From the NCBI RefSeq assembly GCF_014268445.2, contig NZ_CP077089.1:3589501-3653500 (forward strand): a stretch of 64,000 nt of DNA. The letters are read 5' to 3'. Below, one piece after another: positions 26,828 to 35,445 of this stretch. How positions within the stretch are numbered: the first letter of the stretch is position 1; each line of letters opens with the position of its first letter. Below the pieces are notes generated by a model. That model saw nothing but the letters and a program-made list of their open reading frames with translations, had not been told where the DNA came from and made no database searches. The position numbers and the translations under genes were made by a program. The stretch comes from Pseudomonas tensinigenes. GTDB lineage: Bacteria; Pseudomonadota; Gammaproteobacteria; Pseudomonadales; Pseudomonadaceae.

Positions 26828-27832
26828 ATGAAACCTACAATGGCTCTCAAACCACTGGTTTTCGCACTTGCAGCAGTGATGGCAATCGCAGCACAGGCAG
26901 GCGGTCGTGATGACGATCATGGTAATGGCCACGGCAACGGGCACGGTAACGGCCATGGTAATAACCAGCCTAAAGGCCCTTCCCTGGAACAACTTCTGCA
27001 AATCACCGCCGGCGCCGGGGCTGCAGTACTCGACGAACAAAACAGTGACGGCAACGTGGTGAAAAACCAGGGCACCCTCAACAACGCCAACGCCAGCGAC
27101 TCGCTCAATGGCTCCAACGGCAACATGGGCGCCAACGTAGCAGCCGGCGACGGCAACCAACAAGACAACGCCGCCGCCCTGGCGACTGCCGACGAAAGCT
27201 TCATCTTCGGCACAGCTGTTGCTGCCTCGAGTGCAACTCAGGTCAACAACAACAACTACGTGAAAAACTCGTCCACCTTCAATAACGCTACGCTCAACAA
27301 TGCAGGCAACAATGGTTCCGGCAACATCGGCATCAACGTCACTGCCGGCAACTTCAACCAGCAGAAAAACAACCTGGCGATCGCCGTATCCGGTGGCCGT
27401 GTAGCCACTGCCGCCGCAGCCGCCAATCAGTCCTCCACCGGCCTGGTTGTAGACAACAAAGGCGTGCAGACCTACAAAACCGACACCCTCACCGGCACCT
27501 ACGCGGCCGCTGGCGTGTTCAAAGCCAAAGGCACTGCAACCATCGAAGATGATGACCACCACGGCGGTTATGGCAATCGTGGCGGCGGCCACGGTGGCAA
27601 CGATGACCAGAAAGCCAAATTCGAAGCCGTCGGTACTTTTGGCCTCGCTGGCGTAACCACCCAACAAGTGATGACCAAAGATGGCTGGAAAGCCCCTGTC
27701 GTCAACAATGCCAACATGACCAACTCGATGAACAACTTCTCCGGCAACGGCGGAGCCAACGTCTCGTCTGGTGTGGGCAACCAACAAAGCAACTCGCTGT
27801 CCATCGCTGCTGGCTGCAGAGCCTGCCTGTAA
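26828..27832 (+). CDS. fapC: FapC, major functional amyloid subunit
   Basis: A 334-residue exported subunit that forms the fibril. Signal peptide to about residue 24 (IAAQA). Three repeats share the pattern N-x-GNxGxNVxxGxxNQQxN: R1 about 65-120 (NGNMGANVAAGDGNQQDN), R2 about 137-190 (SGNIGINVTAGNFNQQKN) and R3 about 277-328 (GNGGANVSSGVGNQQSN). They are joined by longer, variable linkers. The C-terminus has the CxxC motif CRAC. Odd points: a GNGH repeat at residues 31-46 and a second His/Gly/Asp-rich stretch near 240-262 in linker 2. It is longer than the 250-residue UK4 protein. Confidence 0.95.
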   Translation: MKPTMALKPLVFALAAVMAIAAQAGGRDDDHGNGHGNGHGNGHGNNQPKGPSLEQLLQITAGAGAAVLDEQNSDGNVVKNQGTLNNANASDSLNGSNGNMGANVAAGDGNQQDNAAALATADESFIFGTAVAASSATQVNNNNYVKNSSTFNNATLNNAGNNGSGNIGINVTAGNFNQQKNNLAIAVSGGRVATAAAAANQSSTGLVVDNKGVQTYKTDTLTGTYAAAGVFKAKGTATIEDDDHHGGYGNRGGGHGGNDDQKAKFEAVGTFGLAGVTTQQVMTKDGWKAPVVNNANMTNSMNNFSGNGGANVSSGVGNQQSNSLSIAAGCRACL

Positions 27833-27846
27833 TCGCGATCGAAACG

Positions 27847-27871
27847 AAAGCCCCGGAAACGGGGCTTTTCC
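27847..27871 (+). terminator. hairpin between fapC and fapD
   Basis: AAAGCCCCggaaaCGGGGCTTTT, 15 bases after the fapC stop. As there is no obvious promoter for fapD after it, it probably acts as a partial terminator or a 3' stabiliser raising fapC message over fapDEF. Confidence 0.75.
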
Positions 27872-27895
27872 TCAGTCCGCAAAGGCGTATCGATC

Positions 27896-28576
27896 ATGCG
27901 TAAGACTGCCCTCTTCACTCTGCTTTTCGTCTGTGGCCTGACTCAGGCCGGTCAGATGCCCGTCGCTGCCCTGCCGGGTGGCACGCTCGTCTATAAAAAC
28001 GTGCAGAGCATCCGTGAGCGCAAGTTTGCCGACATCGTCGAACAGAAAACCGATTTCAGCTGCGGCGCTGCTGCACTGGCAACGGTATTACGCCAGGCCT
28101 ATTGGCTCGACGTCGATGAGGAGCACATCATCAAAGGCATGCTGGTCAACGCTGACCAGGACCTTGTTCGTACTCAAGGTTTTTCCATGCTGGACATGAA
28201 GCGCTACATAGAAAGCATCGGCATGCGCGCCAGGGGTTACAAGATTCCACCGGAAAAGCTCGAAGCGGTAACCATCCCGGTGGTGGTACTGATGGAAATT
28301 CGCGGCTACAAGCATTTCGTCGTGTTGCAGCGTTCGGACAAGGATTGGGTTTACATCGGAGACCCGGTTCTCGGCCATAAACGCTACAAACATGATGACT
28401 TTGTCAAAGGTTGGAACGGCATTGTCTTCGCGATCGTCGGTCCTGGATATGACAAGGCCAACGCCTTGCGCAGCCCTCCGGTGCCCTTGACGGCCAAGAA
28501 CACACTCGACGGTTTCAACCCGGTCAAAGATGCTGAATTGATGGATTTCGGGTTCATTCAGAGCGACTTCTTTTAA
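27896..28576 (+). CDS. fapD: FapD, C39-family cysteine protease
   Basis: A 226-residue exported papain-like protease (signal peptide MRKTALFTLLFVCGLTQAG). The catalytic set is intact: Cys56 in TDFSCGAAAL, His140 in GYKHFVVLQ and Asp156 in YIGDPVLGH. In the Fap system FapD is needed for secretion and is thought to process subunits in the periplasm. There is no ABC transporter domain, unlike bacteriocin C39 proteases. Confidence 0.95.
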   Translation: MRKTALFTLLFVCGLTQAGQMPVAALPGGTLVYKNVQSIRERKFADIVEQKTDFSCGAAALATVLRQAYWLDVDEEHIIKGMLVNADQDLVRTQGFSMLDMKRYIESIGMRARGYKIPPEKLEAVTIPVVVLMEIRGYKHFVVLQRSDKDWVYIGDPVLGHKRYKHDDFVKGWNGIVFAIVGPGYDKANALRSPPVPLTAKNTLDGFNPVKDAELMDFGFIQSDFF

Positions 28577-28620
28577 TCGCCGATTATAGAAAATGGGACT
28601 GGATGTCCCGGGAGCAGCAG

Positions 28621-29370
28621 ATGAAAACCTCATACTGGCTGGCCGCCGCCTGCCTGGCAGCGAGTGCGTCAGGCTATGCCAATGCAGGATTCAAACCCAT
28701 AGAAATCAAGGACCAGGAGCTCGCCGAGCTGCGTGGTCGGTATGTCATGCCGGGGCGAATTATCAGCTTCGGCATTGTCATGAGCAGTACCTGGCGCAAC
28801 GCCAGCGGAGACCTGATCGGAGCGTCTGCCTCGATGCAGGTGCAACAGGCCACAATCAAACCAGAATTCTACGTTTCGACCATCAAGGAGATGGGCAACG
28901 GCAATACGCCGGAACTGGGCACCGGATCGATTATCGGCGGTGCCGGCCTTAACTCATCGTCGGGCGTGACCCAGAGCGTACGCGCGGCGGGTGACGGCAA
29001 CACGGCGAACAACAACGTCGCCATCAACGTCAAGGAAGCCAATCAGGCGCCAGCACTCGCCCCCGTACAGGGCCAGGCCCTGATGGCCGGCCAGACCATT
29101 TCCGGCAGCAATGCCGCCGGCAATGTCGCGGTGTCGGCAACCGGTACGGGTGGCGTGCAAATGGCGATTCAAGCCAGTGGCAATCAAGGTACGGCGCTGC
29201 AACAGGTCGCCTCCAGCGGCTTACTGCAGAACACCCGCCTGCTCGGCAGTGCCAATGTGGTCAACAACCTGACTCAACTTAACGTCGTACTCAATAATAA
29301 CGGCAGAAGCGCCGGCGCACTGGATTGCAACCTGACTCAACTCGGGGCCCTACGCAGTATTGGATATTGA
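28621..29370 (+). CDS. fapE: FapE, minor fibril component
   Basis: A 249-residue exported protein (signal peptide ending GYANA). It shares repeat-like motifs with FapB/FapC (QSVRAAGDGNTANNNVAINV, SNAAGNVAVSATG, QASGNQGTALQQV) and ends with LDCNLTQLGALRSIGY. FapE is found with extracellular fibrils in small amounts. The ATG at 28621 with GGAG upstream is chosen over the in-frame ATG at 28603, since it begins the signal peptide. Confidence 0.92.
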   Translation: MKTSYWLAAACLAASASGYANAGFKPIEIKDQELAELRGRYVMPGRIISFGIVMSSTWRNASGDLIGASASMQVQQATIKPEFYVSTIKEMGNGNTPELGTGSIIGGAGLNSSSGVTQSVRAAGDGNTANNNVAINVKEANQAPALAPVQGQALMAGQTISGSNAAGNVAVSATGTGGVQMAIQASGNQGTALQQVASSGLLQNTRLLGSANVVNNLTQLNVVLNNNGRSAGALDCNLTQLGALRSIGY

Positions 29371-29415
29371 ACTACGCTGAGTCTCGATCATTGGGCTTAA
29401 AGGGACGGCTTATTC

Positions 29416-30720
29416 ATGTATCGATCAGTATCACTGCGTGCCGCAGTGTGTTTGAGCACTCTTCTCCCTGCGGCGATGCTGCAAGCAGCACCGGATGCAG
29501 ATGTAGCGGCCCTGAAACAGGAACTTCTGGAGCTGAAACAACGATACGAAGTGCAACAAAAGGCCCTGGCGGTTCTCGAACAACGAGTTCGCCAGGTTGA
29601 AGAACAACCCGCCGCCCCACAACCAAAACGGCTGGCAAAATCGCCGTCGGACATGAAAGGCAACCGCGTCGCCACCGGCACCGGAGCGGCAGCAGCATCA
29701 GGAGGCGCCGCCGGGGGCAGTGGCGCTTCTTACGGGCAATCGCTGGCTGACGATTCACAACCGGCGCAGAGCGTTTCCAACCTGTACGACGAGGCCAGCG
29801 GCTTCTTCGGCGGCGGCAAGTTCAGCGTCGAAACCGGCATCACCTATTCGCGCTATGACACCCGTCAGCTGATTCTCAATGGCTTCCTGGCGCTCGACTC
29901 GATCTTTCTCGGCAACATCAACCTCGACCGGATCAAGGCCGACACCTGGACCCTCGACCTGACGGGCCGCTACAACTTCGACAACCGCTGGCAGTTCGAC
30001 CTGAACGTGCCCGTGGTGTATCGCGAATCGACTTATCAGTCGGGCGGCGGCAATGAGGGCGCGGCGGGTGTCACTACAGAAGAAACCGTCACCAAGGATC
30101 CCACCATTGGCGACGTCAACTTCGGCATCGCTTACAAGTTCCTGGACGAGTCGGTCAATACACCGGATGCGGTCGTCACCCTGCGGGTCAAGGCGCCAAC
30201 CGGCAAGGATCCGTTCGGGATCAAACTGCGCCAGACCGATGCCAACTCCAATCTGTTTGTGCCTGACACCCTGCCCACCGGCAACGGCGTCTGGTCGATC
30301 ACGCCGGGCATTTCGCTGGTCAAGACGTTCGACCCGGCGGTGCTGTTCGGCAGCTTGTCCTACACCCACAACCTGGAGGAGTCGTTCGACGACATCAGCT
30401 CGACGGTCAACCAGAAAAACCCGGGCAAGGTAAAGATCGGCGACAGCTTCCAGATCGGCGCCGGTATTGCGTTTGCGCTGAACGAGAAGATGAGTATGTC
30501 GTTCTCGGTGTCTGACCTGGTGCAACGCAAGAGCAAGTTGAAACAGGATGGCGGCGATTGGGAATCGGTGGTCTCCAGCGACGCCAACGCCGGTTACTTC
30601 AACGTCGGCATGACCATTGCGGCCACCGACAACCTGACCATTGTGCCCAACCTGTCCATCGGCATGACGGATGATGCCCCGGACTTTTCCTTCAGCCTGA
30701 AATTCCCGTACTACTTCTAA
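29416..30720 (+). CDS. fapF: FapF, outer-membrane amyloid secretion pore
   Basis: A 434-residue protein: a signal peptide, a periplasmic coiled coil (about 27-62, [27 protein letters not shown]) that forms the trimeric gate, a flexible Gly/Ala linker (about 85-115), and a beta-barrel ending in the C-terminal aromatic FSLKFPYYF. FapF trimers export FapB/C/E. It is the last gene; a family B REP pair follows immediately and separates it from the convergent regulator. Confidence 0.95.
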   Translation: MYRSVSLRAAVCLSTLLPAAMLQAAPDADVAALKQELLELKQRYEVQQKALAVLEQRVRQVEEQPAAPQPKRLAKSPSDMKGNRVATGTGAAAASGGAAGGSGASYGQSLADDSQPAQSVSNLYDEASGFFGGGKFSVETGITYSRYDTRQLILNGFLALDSIFLGNINLDRIKADTWTLDLTGRYNFDNRWQFDLNVPVVYRESTYQSGGGNEGAAGVTTEETVTKDPTIGDVNFGIAYKFLDESVNTPDAVVTLRVKAPTGKDPFGIKLRQTDANSNLFVPDTLPTGNGVWSITPGISLVKTFDPAVLFGSLSYTHNLEESFDDISSTVNQKNPGKVKIGDSFQIGAGIAFALNEKMSMSFSVSDLVQRKSKLKQDGGDWESVVSSDANAGYFNVGMTIAATDNLTIVPNLSIGMTDDAPDFSFSLKFPYYF

Positions 30721-30728
30721 GCAAAAGC

Positions 30729-30808
30729 AAAAGATCGCAGCCTGCGGCAGCTCCTACATTGGGAATGTGTAATCCCTGTAGGAGCTGCCGCAGGCTGCGA
30801 TCTTTTGA
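30729..30808. repeat. REP pair, family B (tail-out orientation)
   Basis: AAGATCGCAGCCTGCGGCAG and TAGGAGCTGCCGCAGGCTGC in opposite order to the other family B pairs; occupies the gap between the converging fapF and the sigma-54 regulator. Confidence 0.9.
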
Positions 30809-30819
30809 TCTTCAGGTAT

Positions 30820-32145
30820 CTAGCGGATCTGGTGCTTGTGCAGCAAACGGTAAAACGTCGGCCGCGACACGCCGAGCACTTTAGCCGCCACACTGAGATT
30901 ATCGCTGTGCCGATTCAACACATCGCACAACGCCTGGCGTTCGGCGCGGGTCTTGTAATCTTCCAGCGTGCCCATCGGCGTGGCGATCGAGTGCTGGCTG
31001 ATCAGCCCGAGATCACGGGCCTCGATCTGCCGACCTTCGGCCAGCACCAGTCCGCGCCTTACACGGTTGGCCAGTTCCCGGACGTTGCCTGGCCAGTCAT
31101 GTTTGCCCATGGCAATCAGCGCGTCCTCACTGAAACTGCGTGGACGGCGACCGGTTTCATGACTGTAGAAATGAGAAAAGTGGTTGGCCAACATCGATAG
31201 ATCACCGTGCCGTTCACGCAATGGCGCAGTGACCACCTGCAGCACGTTGAGCCGGTAATACAGGTCTTCGCGAAAACGCTTCTTCTCGATGGCCGCCTCA
31301 AGGTCGACGTGGGTCGCCGCCAGCACACGCACATCCACCGGAATCGGCTGACTGCCGCCGACGCGCTCGATGTGTTTTTCCTGCAGAAAGCGCAACAGAT
31401 TGGCTTGCAGTTCCAGCGGCAGATCACCGATTTCATCGAGGAACAACGTGCCGCCATTGGCCGCCTCAATGCGCCCGACCTTGCGCTGATGCGCGCCGGT
31501 AAACGCGCCCTTTTCGTGACCGAACAGCTCGGATTGGATCAAGTGCTCGGGAATCGCCCCGCAGTTGATTGCCACAAACGGTTTGCTGTGGCGCTGGGAT
31601 TGCCGGTGCAGCGTGCGCGCAACGAGTTCTTTACCGGTACCGCTTTCGCCGCGGATCAACACTGGAGATTCGGTCGGTGCCAGTTTGCTGAGTAGTTTGC
31701 GCAGTTCACGGATCGGTTTGCTGTCGCCGAGCAGTTCATGTTCCGGCTGATCGACGTGAATCGTGCCCTGCCCGCGCAAACGCGCCATGCCGAACGCCCG
31801 CCCGAGGGTGACCTGCACTCGCGAAACGTCGAACGGTAGGGTATGGAAATCGAAAAACCATTCACAAACGAAGTCACCGACGTTTTGTAAACGCAGGACT
31901 TCCTGATTGAGTACGGCGATCCATTCGGTGCCGCTACGGCTGATCAGTTCCTTGACGGCTTCGGGACGCTCGAGGTGAAACGGCTGTAATCGCAGCAGGC
32001 CGACATCACAACTTCGATCGGCGGCATTTTCCAGGGTACAGCTATCAACATCCCAACCTACGGCGCGTAATCCGGGCAATAAGCGGTGGCAGTCGTCGCA
32101 CGGATCGACCACCAATAAACGTCGTAACGCAGGCGCTTCGCTCAT
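30820..32145 (-). CDS. sigma-54 enhancer-binding protein, BrfA/VpsR-like (probable fap activator)
   Basis: A 441-residue bEBP. Residues 1-125 resemble a receiver fold (RRLLVVDPCDD) but the phospho-accepting Asp is missing (DVGLLRLQPF), as in VpsR-type regulators. The AAA+ core is complete: Walker A GESGTGKE (166-173), sigma-54 contact loop GAFTGA (213-218), Walker B GGTLFLDEIGDL and R-fingers. A C-terminal Fis-type helix-turn-helix (NLSVAAKVLGVSRPTFYRLL) binds DNA. I recall a c-di-GMP-sensing bEBP named BrfA that controls Fap biofilm in P. fluorescens; position and build match, so this is a likely orthologue, but the gene name is not proven here. Confidence 0.85.
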   Translation of the reverse strand: MSEAPALRRLLVVDPCDDCHRLLPGLRAVGWDVDSCTLENAADRSCDVGLLRLQPFHLERPEAVKELISRSGTEWIAVLNQEVLRLQNVGDFVCEWFFDFHTLPFDVSRVQVTLGRAFGMARLRGQGTIHVDQPEHELLGDSKPIRELRKLLSKLAPTESPVLIRGESGTGKELVARTLHRQSQRHSKPFVAINCGAIPEHLIQSELFGHEKGAFTGAHQRKVGRIEAANGGTLFLDEIGDLPLELQANLLRFLQEKHIERVGGSQPIPVDVRVLAATHVDLEAAIEKKRFREDLYYRLNVLQVVTAPLRERHGDLSMLANHFSHFYSHETGRRPRSFSEDALIAMGKHDWPGNVRELANRVRRGLVLAEGRQIEARDLGLISQHSIATPMGTLEDYKTRAERQALCDVLNRHSDNLSVAAKVLGVSRPTFYRLLHKHQIR

Positions 32146-32499
32146 GACTGTTCCTTGGCGCCAAATTATTAGAAATGATTGTAAAAACAGTCATTTGGCA
32201 GACCCGACTGTAACATTAGCAAGATTTTGACAGGGCCTTGTATCGATTGCTTATAGGCGTACAAGCAAACACGTTATAAGAAACCAGGTTGTTAGTTAGC
32301 TATCGACTAAATTGCTGTTTCAAGCTTTCAGTGAGCTTTCAAACCCTGCCTGCAAAGCAACTTCATGAAAGAAAGTTGAAATTTCTTTGTTTCCTGTGTG
32401 ACCTGCCTACGGGTTCGGTGCATCAGTACAAGTACCAGCCGAACGGTAAGCCCAACCGACGGCACATCACTTGATTGGGCACGACAGAGAGAAAACCCC
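32146..32499. other. 354-base A/T-rich divergent region
   Basis: Holds the upstream regions of the bEBP gene (-) and a small gene (+). On the plus strand TTGACA (32227-32232), 18 bases, TTATAG (32251-32256) is a plausible sigma-70 promoter. Close to the bEBP start, ATGACTGTT (32144-32152) is inverted as AACAGTCAT (32186-32194), and GCCAAAT as ATTTGGC; a possible operator. The weak TTG-started frame 32289-32474 is not convincing. Confidence 0.5.
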
Positions 32500-32766
32500 A
32501 TGATCGCCCCGCTCCGTATCAACGAAGCTGTTTTGATTGCCAACCATGCGTTCAAACCGTTCCAGTGCGTGGCCTGGGCGCCACAAGACGGCAATGGCGA
32601 GCTCAGCCTGACCGTAATCGACCGGACCAATTCGCACATCGGTCGCAAACAGATCCCGAGCAGCGCCTACTCCGATCCAGCGCAACTCGAGCAACTGCTG
32701 CAGCAGGCTCGCGCTGAACTCAGCGAAGAAGGCTACAGCCTGCAATCCTGGTCGATGCCACACTAA
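32500..32766 (+). CDS. conserved-looking small hypothetical protein
   Basis: An 88-residue soluble protein (MIAPLRINEAVLIANHAFKP...CVAWAPQDGNGELSLTVIDR...LLQQARAELSEEGYSLQSW). No signal peptide, Cys cluster or known motif; a short beta sheet followed by a helix is likely. Start at the ATG at 32500; no clear Shine-Dalgarno (AGAGAAAACCCC). Good codon usage and a defined end support a real gene. I do not recognise a family. Confidence 0.65.
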   Translation: MIAPLRINEAVLIANHAFKPFQCVAWAPQDGNGELSLTVIDRTNSHIGRKQIPSSAYSDPAQLEQLLQQARAELSEEGYSLQSWSMPH

Positions 32767-32928
32767 CAGCCGGGCGATGCGGATGACATTCAGGTCATCC
32801 GCCCTACTCTGTTAGTTCTAATCTTTTAATTCTCCGTACTTTTGTACAACTATTTGCAACTTGTTCAGGCTTAACTGCTTGGGCGGCTTGCTATTGGTTC
32901 AAAAAGACACTGTTCTGGCACAGTGCGA

Positions 32929-32955
32929 CCCTCCACCTGTTAGTTCTTACAGTTG
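32929..32955 (+). promoter_or_regulatory. 27-base shared element, copy 1 (dyad CTGT-N8-ACAG)
   Basis: Reads CACCTGTTAGTTCTTACAG at its core. 22 of 27 bases match the copy at 34387-34413. Ends 89 bases before the delta-60 gene. Confidence 0.6.
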
Positions 32956-33044
32956 TACTTCTCCCGGTTCAGGGATTGAATGTTTCGCTCATGCAGTTAC
33001 CCCTCCGGTTTCCGGTAAAGGTCAACTCGCAAGGAGATGCGTGC

Positions 33045-34346
33045 ATGTCCACCCTGAACACTTTTGCGCTGCCGGCATTACCGACGACGTTGTCGAATCA
33101 GGCCGGTCAACTCGACAGAACGTTTGCCGCCACCGGCGTCGCCCAAGTGTATTTCGCGGGCAGCGTGTCCAGCCTGACGGAAGATATCGCGCTCGATGCT
33201 CAGGGGCGGATCCTTGTTGCCGCCAAAGTCGGCACCGCCGCTGGCAGCCGTTTCGGCCTGGCCCGCATGCTCGCCGATGGCTCGGCCGACCTGGCCTTTG
33301 GCGATCAAGGCAGCGTGATCGATACCTTTGCTCCAGGCTTCGAAGCCACCGCCGGCAAAGTCCAGGTACTGCGCGACGGGCGCATCCTGCTCGCCGGCCT
33401 GCATTATGAAAACACGCATCGCACCTTGCCGGCGCTGGCCTTGTTCGATGCACAGGGCAAGCCGGACCTGAGCTTCGGTGACAACGGCCGTCAAGTGGTG
33501 CGCCTGCCCGGCGACTTGTCCATGGGCAGCCGAGATGCCTGGCTGCCGCCGGGCGTACCCGGCGCCGAAGCCTGCGACTTTGTCGTCCAGGACGACGGCC
33601 ATATCCTGCTCATCGCCAATCACCACTTCGAACTCGCCGACCATGCCGGCATGCTGATTCGCCTCAAGCCTGACGGCAGCCTCGATGAAACCTTCAACGG
33701 CCGCGGCTTCGTGATGATTCGCCACTTGTTGCTTAACACCTGGCTCAGCAGCCTGCTGTTGCAGAAGGATGGGCGGATTGTGGTGGCTGGCTCCATCGAT
33801 TTTCCGCAGGAAGGTCTGTTGGCGCGCTACCTGCCCGACGGCCATCTCGACGAGCGTTTCGCCGTGGATGGATTCATGGCCTTCAAGGCGCACGGCAAAA
33901 GCGCTCTGGTCAGTCAGATCCTTGAGTCCGCCGACGCGCTGCACTGTTTCGGCAGCAGTCGCGACCCGATTCGTTGCATGGCCTACAGCGTGCACACCAA
34001 TGGCCGCCCGAACCTGCACAACCATGGCGGGCAACCACAGCTGCTGGAAATCGGCCCCAGCGGCTGTCAATGGAGCGCCGCCCAACGCATGGCGGACGGC
34101 CGCATCATCGCAGTCGGTGCAACCATTGGCGGGATCGAAGCGGATTTTATTGTTGCCCGCTACCTGAGTGACGGCAGCCTGGATCACAGCTTCGGCGATG
34201 GCAAAGGCTGGCTGCGCACGCGCTTGGGTCGCAGCCTGGATACGGCCAACTCGCTGGCCGTGCAAGCGGATGGCGCCATCCTCGTTGGCGGTTATTCGCT
34301 CGATTGCAGCTACCGGGCAATGGTGGCGCGGTATTTCAATCACTAG
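33045..34346 (+). CDS. delta-60 repeat beta-propeller-like protein
   Basis: A 433-residue protein built from repeated ~50-residue units with the delta-60 pattern LDxxFGxxG...DGRIL(V/L)AG: LDRTFAATGVA, LVAAKVG, LAFGDQGSV, GRILLAGLHYE, LSFGDNGRQV, LDETFNGRGF, GRIVVAGSI, LDERFAVDGF, LDHSFGDGKGW and AILVGGYS. No signal peptide is visible, although relatives are often surface proteins. The ATG at 33045 has AAGGAG 8 bases upstream and is preferred over in-frame codons from 32976. It is followed by an Ig-like protein with a matching upstream element. Function unknown; repeats suggest binding or scaffolding. Confidence 0.82.
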   Translation: MSTLNTFALPALPTTLSNQAGQLDRTFAATGVAQVYFAGSVSSLTEDIALDAQGRILVAAKVGTAAGSRFGLARMLADGSADLAFGDQGSVIDTFAPGFEATAGKVQVLRDGRILLAGLHYENTHRTLPALALFDAQGKPDLSFGDNGRQVVRLPGDLSMGSRDAWLPPGVPGAEACDFVVQDDGHILLIANHHFELADHAGMLIRLKPDGSLDETFNGRGFVMIRHLLLNTWLSSLLLQKDGRIVVAGSIDFPQEGLLARYLPDGHLDERFAVDGFMAFKAHGKSALVSQILESADALHCFGSSRDPIRCMAYSVHTNGRPNLHNHGGQPQLLEIGPSGCQWSAAQRMADGRIIAVGATIGGIEADFIVARYLSDGSLDHSFGDGKGWLRTRLGRSLDTANSLAVQADGAILVGGYSLDCSYRAMVARYFNH

Positions 34347-34386
34347 TCAAGCGAAGAGCCGCAGCGCTGCCATTCATCGGATTTAG

Positions 34387-34413
34387 CCCTGCACCTGTAA
34401 TTTCTGACAGTAG
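34387..34413 (+). promoter_or_regulatory. 27-base shared element, copy 2 (dyad CTGT-N8-ACAG)
   Basis: Core CACCTGTAATTTCTGACAG, 76 bases before the Ig-like gene; pairs with the copy at 32929-32955. Confidence 0.6.
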
Positions 34414-34489
34414 ACGCTGCCATTGATCGGCGCTCAGATAGCGACACGCGCAGATGGCTGCGCGTTGAACCTGAAAAAGGAATTTTTGA

Positions 34490-35425
34490 ATGACTGATCA
34501 ACAGAAACTACCTGGACAACTGACGCAAGTTGAAGCCTCGAGCACGCGTGCTAGCAAGATCGAACCACGAATCCTCGAACTCACCGATCTGGATGGGAAT
34601 TACATCGAACCCGACAGTGTTGTCACGGTTAGCGACTTTTTTATCAAAGGCGTGGCCACTCCCGCGAGACCGGCGGACATTCTGGATAGCCGAACCCCGA
34701 TTGCCCCTGTTCTTGTAGACGCGACCGGCCACTTTACAACAGAACTTTTTAACCAGTCGCTGGGTACTCATGTATACACCGTGTTAGACGAGTCTGGACA
34801 AGAATCATCGCCTTGGGTGGTTACTATTGCTGCACTAGATCAGCTATTAATCGAATCTATAAAAGGGCCGGACGACCAGCCCATCGGAAACGGTTCAAGT
34901 ACAGCTCATACCGACCTGAGGTTTATCGGCAAGGGCGTACCTGGCCAGGTGGTGGAACTTGTGGATAACGGTATTGTGCTTCGCTTGCTCAATGTCGATA
35001 ACAGCGGGCACTGGAGCGCCCACCTCACAGGCCTTAAGCCAGGCAAGCATAAATTCGTCGCTCGAGAGTTAAACGGCAAAGAATCAGCCCCCTGGCATGT
35101 CGAGATCGAAAAACCGGCATTGTTGAGTATTCAATTTGGATACGGCCTGGGAAATTATCAGCCCATCAAAGATGGCGAAACCACAACGCAGACAGCAGTA
35201 GTTCTGATTGGCACGGCCAAGCCGAACGAATTTGGCCGGATACTCAGTGATGCCCATGAAGGGGTTGTCTTCGAAGCAAATGAATACGGGGTTTTCATTA
35301 CCCCTATTAAGGACTTACTCCCCGGCGATAGTTATATGTTCATCTGCCGATCTGAATCCGAACCGGATCGCCACTCGGAACCTTGGATGATCCATGTAGC
35401 GTCTGAGAAACTGCCGCAACGGTAG
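34490..35425 (+). CDS. Ig-like repeat protein
   Basis: A 311-residue protein with three ~90-residue beta-sandwich repeats. Each ends in a similar phrase: GQESSPWVVTIA, GKESAPWHVEIE and DRHSEPWMIHVA. Each begins with a GPDDQPIGNG- or GNYQPIKDG-like segment and carries a GHFTTEL/GHWSAHL strand. No signal peptide. The gene is more A/T-rich than its surroundings and uses CTA, TTA and ATA codons that are rare in Pseudomonas, hinting at horizontal origin. RBS AAAGGAATTTTTG. It probably acts with the preceding delta-60 protein; the role is unknown. Confidence 0.78.
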   Translation: MTDQQKLPGQLTQVEASSTRASKIEPRILELTDLDGNYIEPDSVVTVSDFFIKGVATPARPADILDSRTPIAPVLVDATGHFTTELFNQSLGTHVYTVLDESGQESSPWVVTIAALDQLLIESIKGPDDQPIGNGSSTAHTDLRFIGKGVPGQVVELVDNGIVLRLLNVDNSGHWSAHLTGLKPGKHKFVARELNGKESAPWHVEIEKPALLSIQFGYGLGNYQPIKDGETTTQTAVVLIGTAKPNEFGRILSDAHEGVVFEANEYGVFITPIKDLLPGDSYMFICRSESEPDRHSEPWMIHVASEKLPQR

Positions 35426-35445
35426 TTCTGTTTCATCGTCAACAT

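Noticed and set aside
26795..27787. 330-codon open frame antisense to fapC, Val/Gly-rich
   Set aside because: Arises from the Asn/Gly/Ala codon repeats of fapC read backwards; no start or ribosome site of note.
32289..32474. 61-codon frame in the leader of the small hypothetical gene
   Set aside because: TTG start without ribosome site, in an A/T-rich promoter region.
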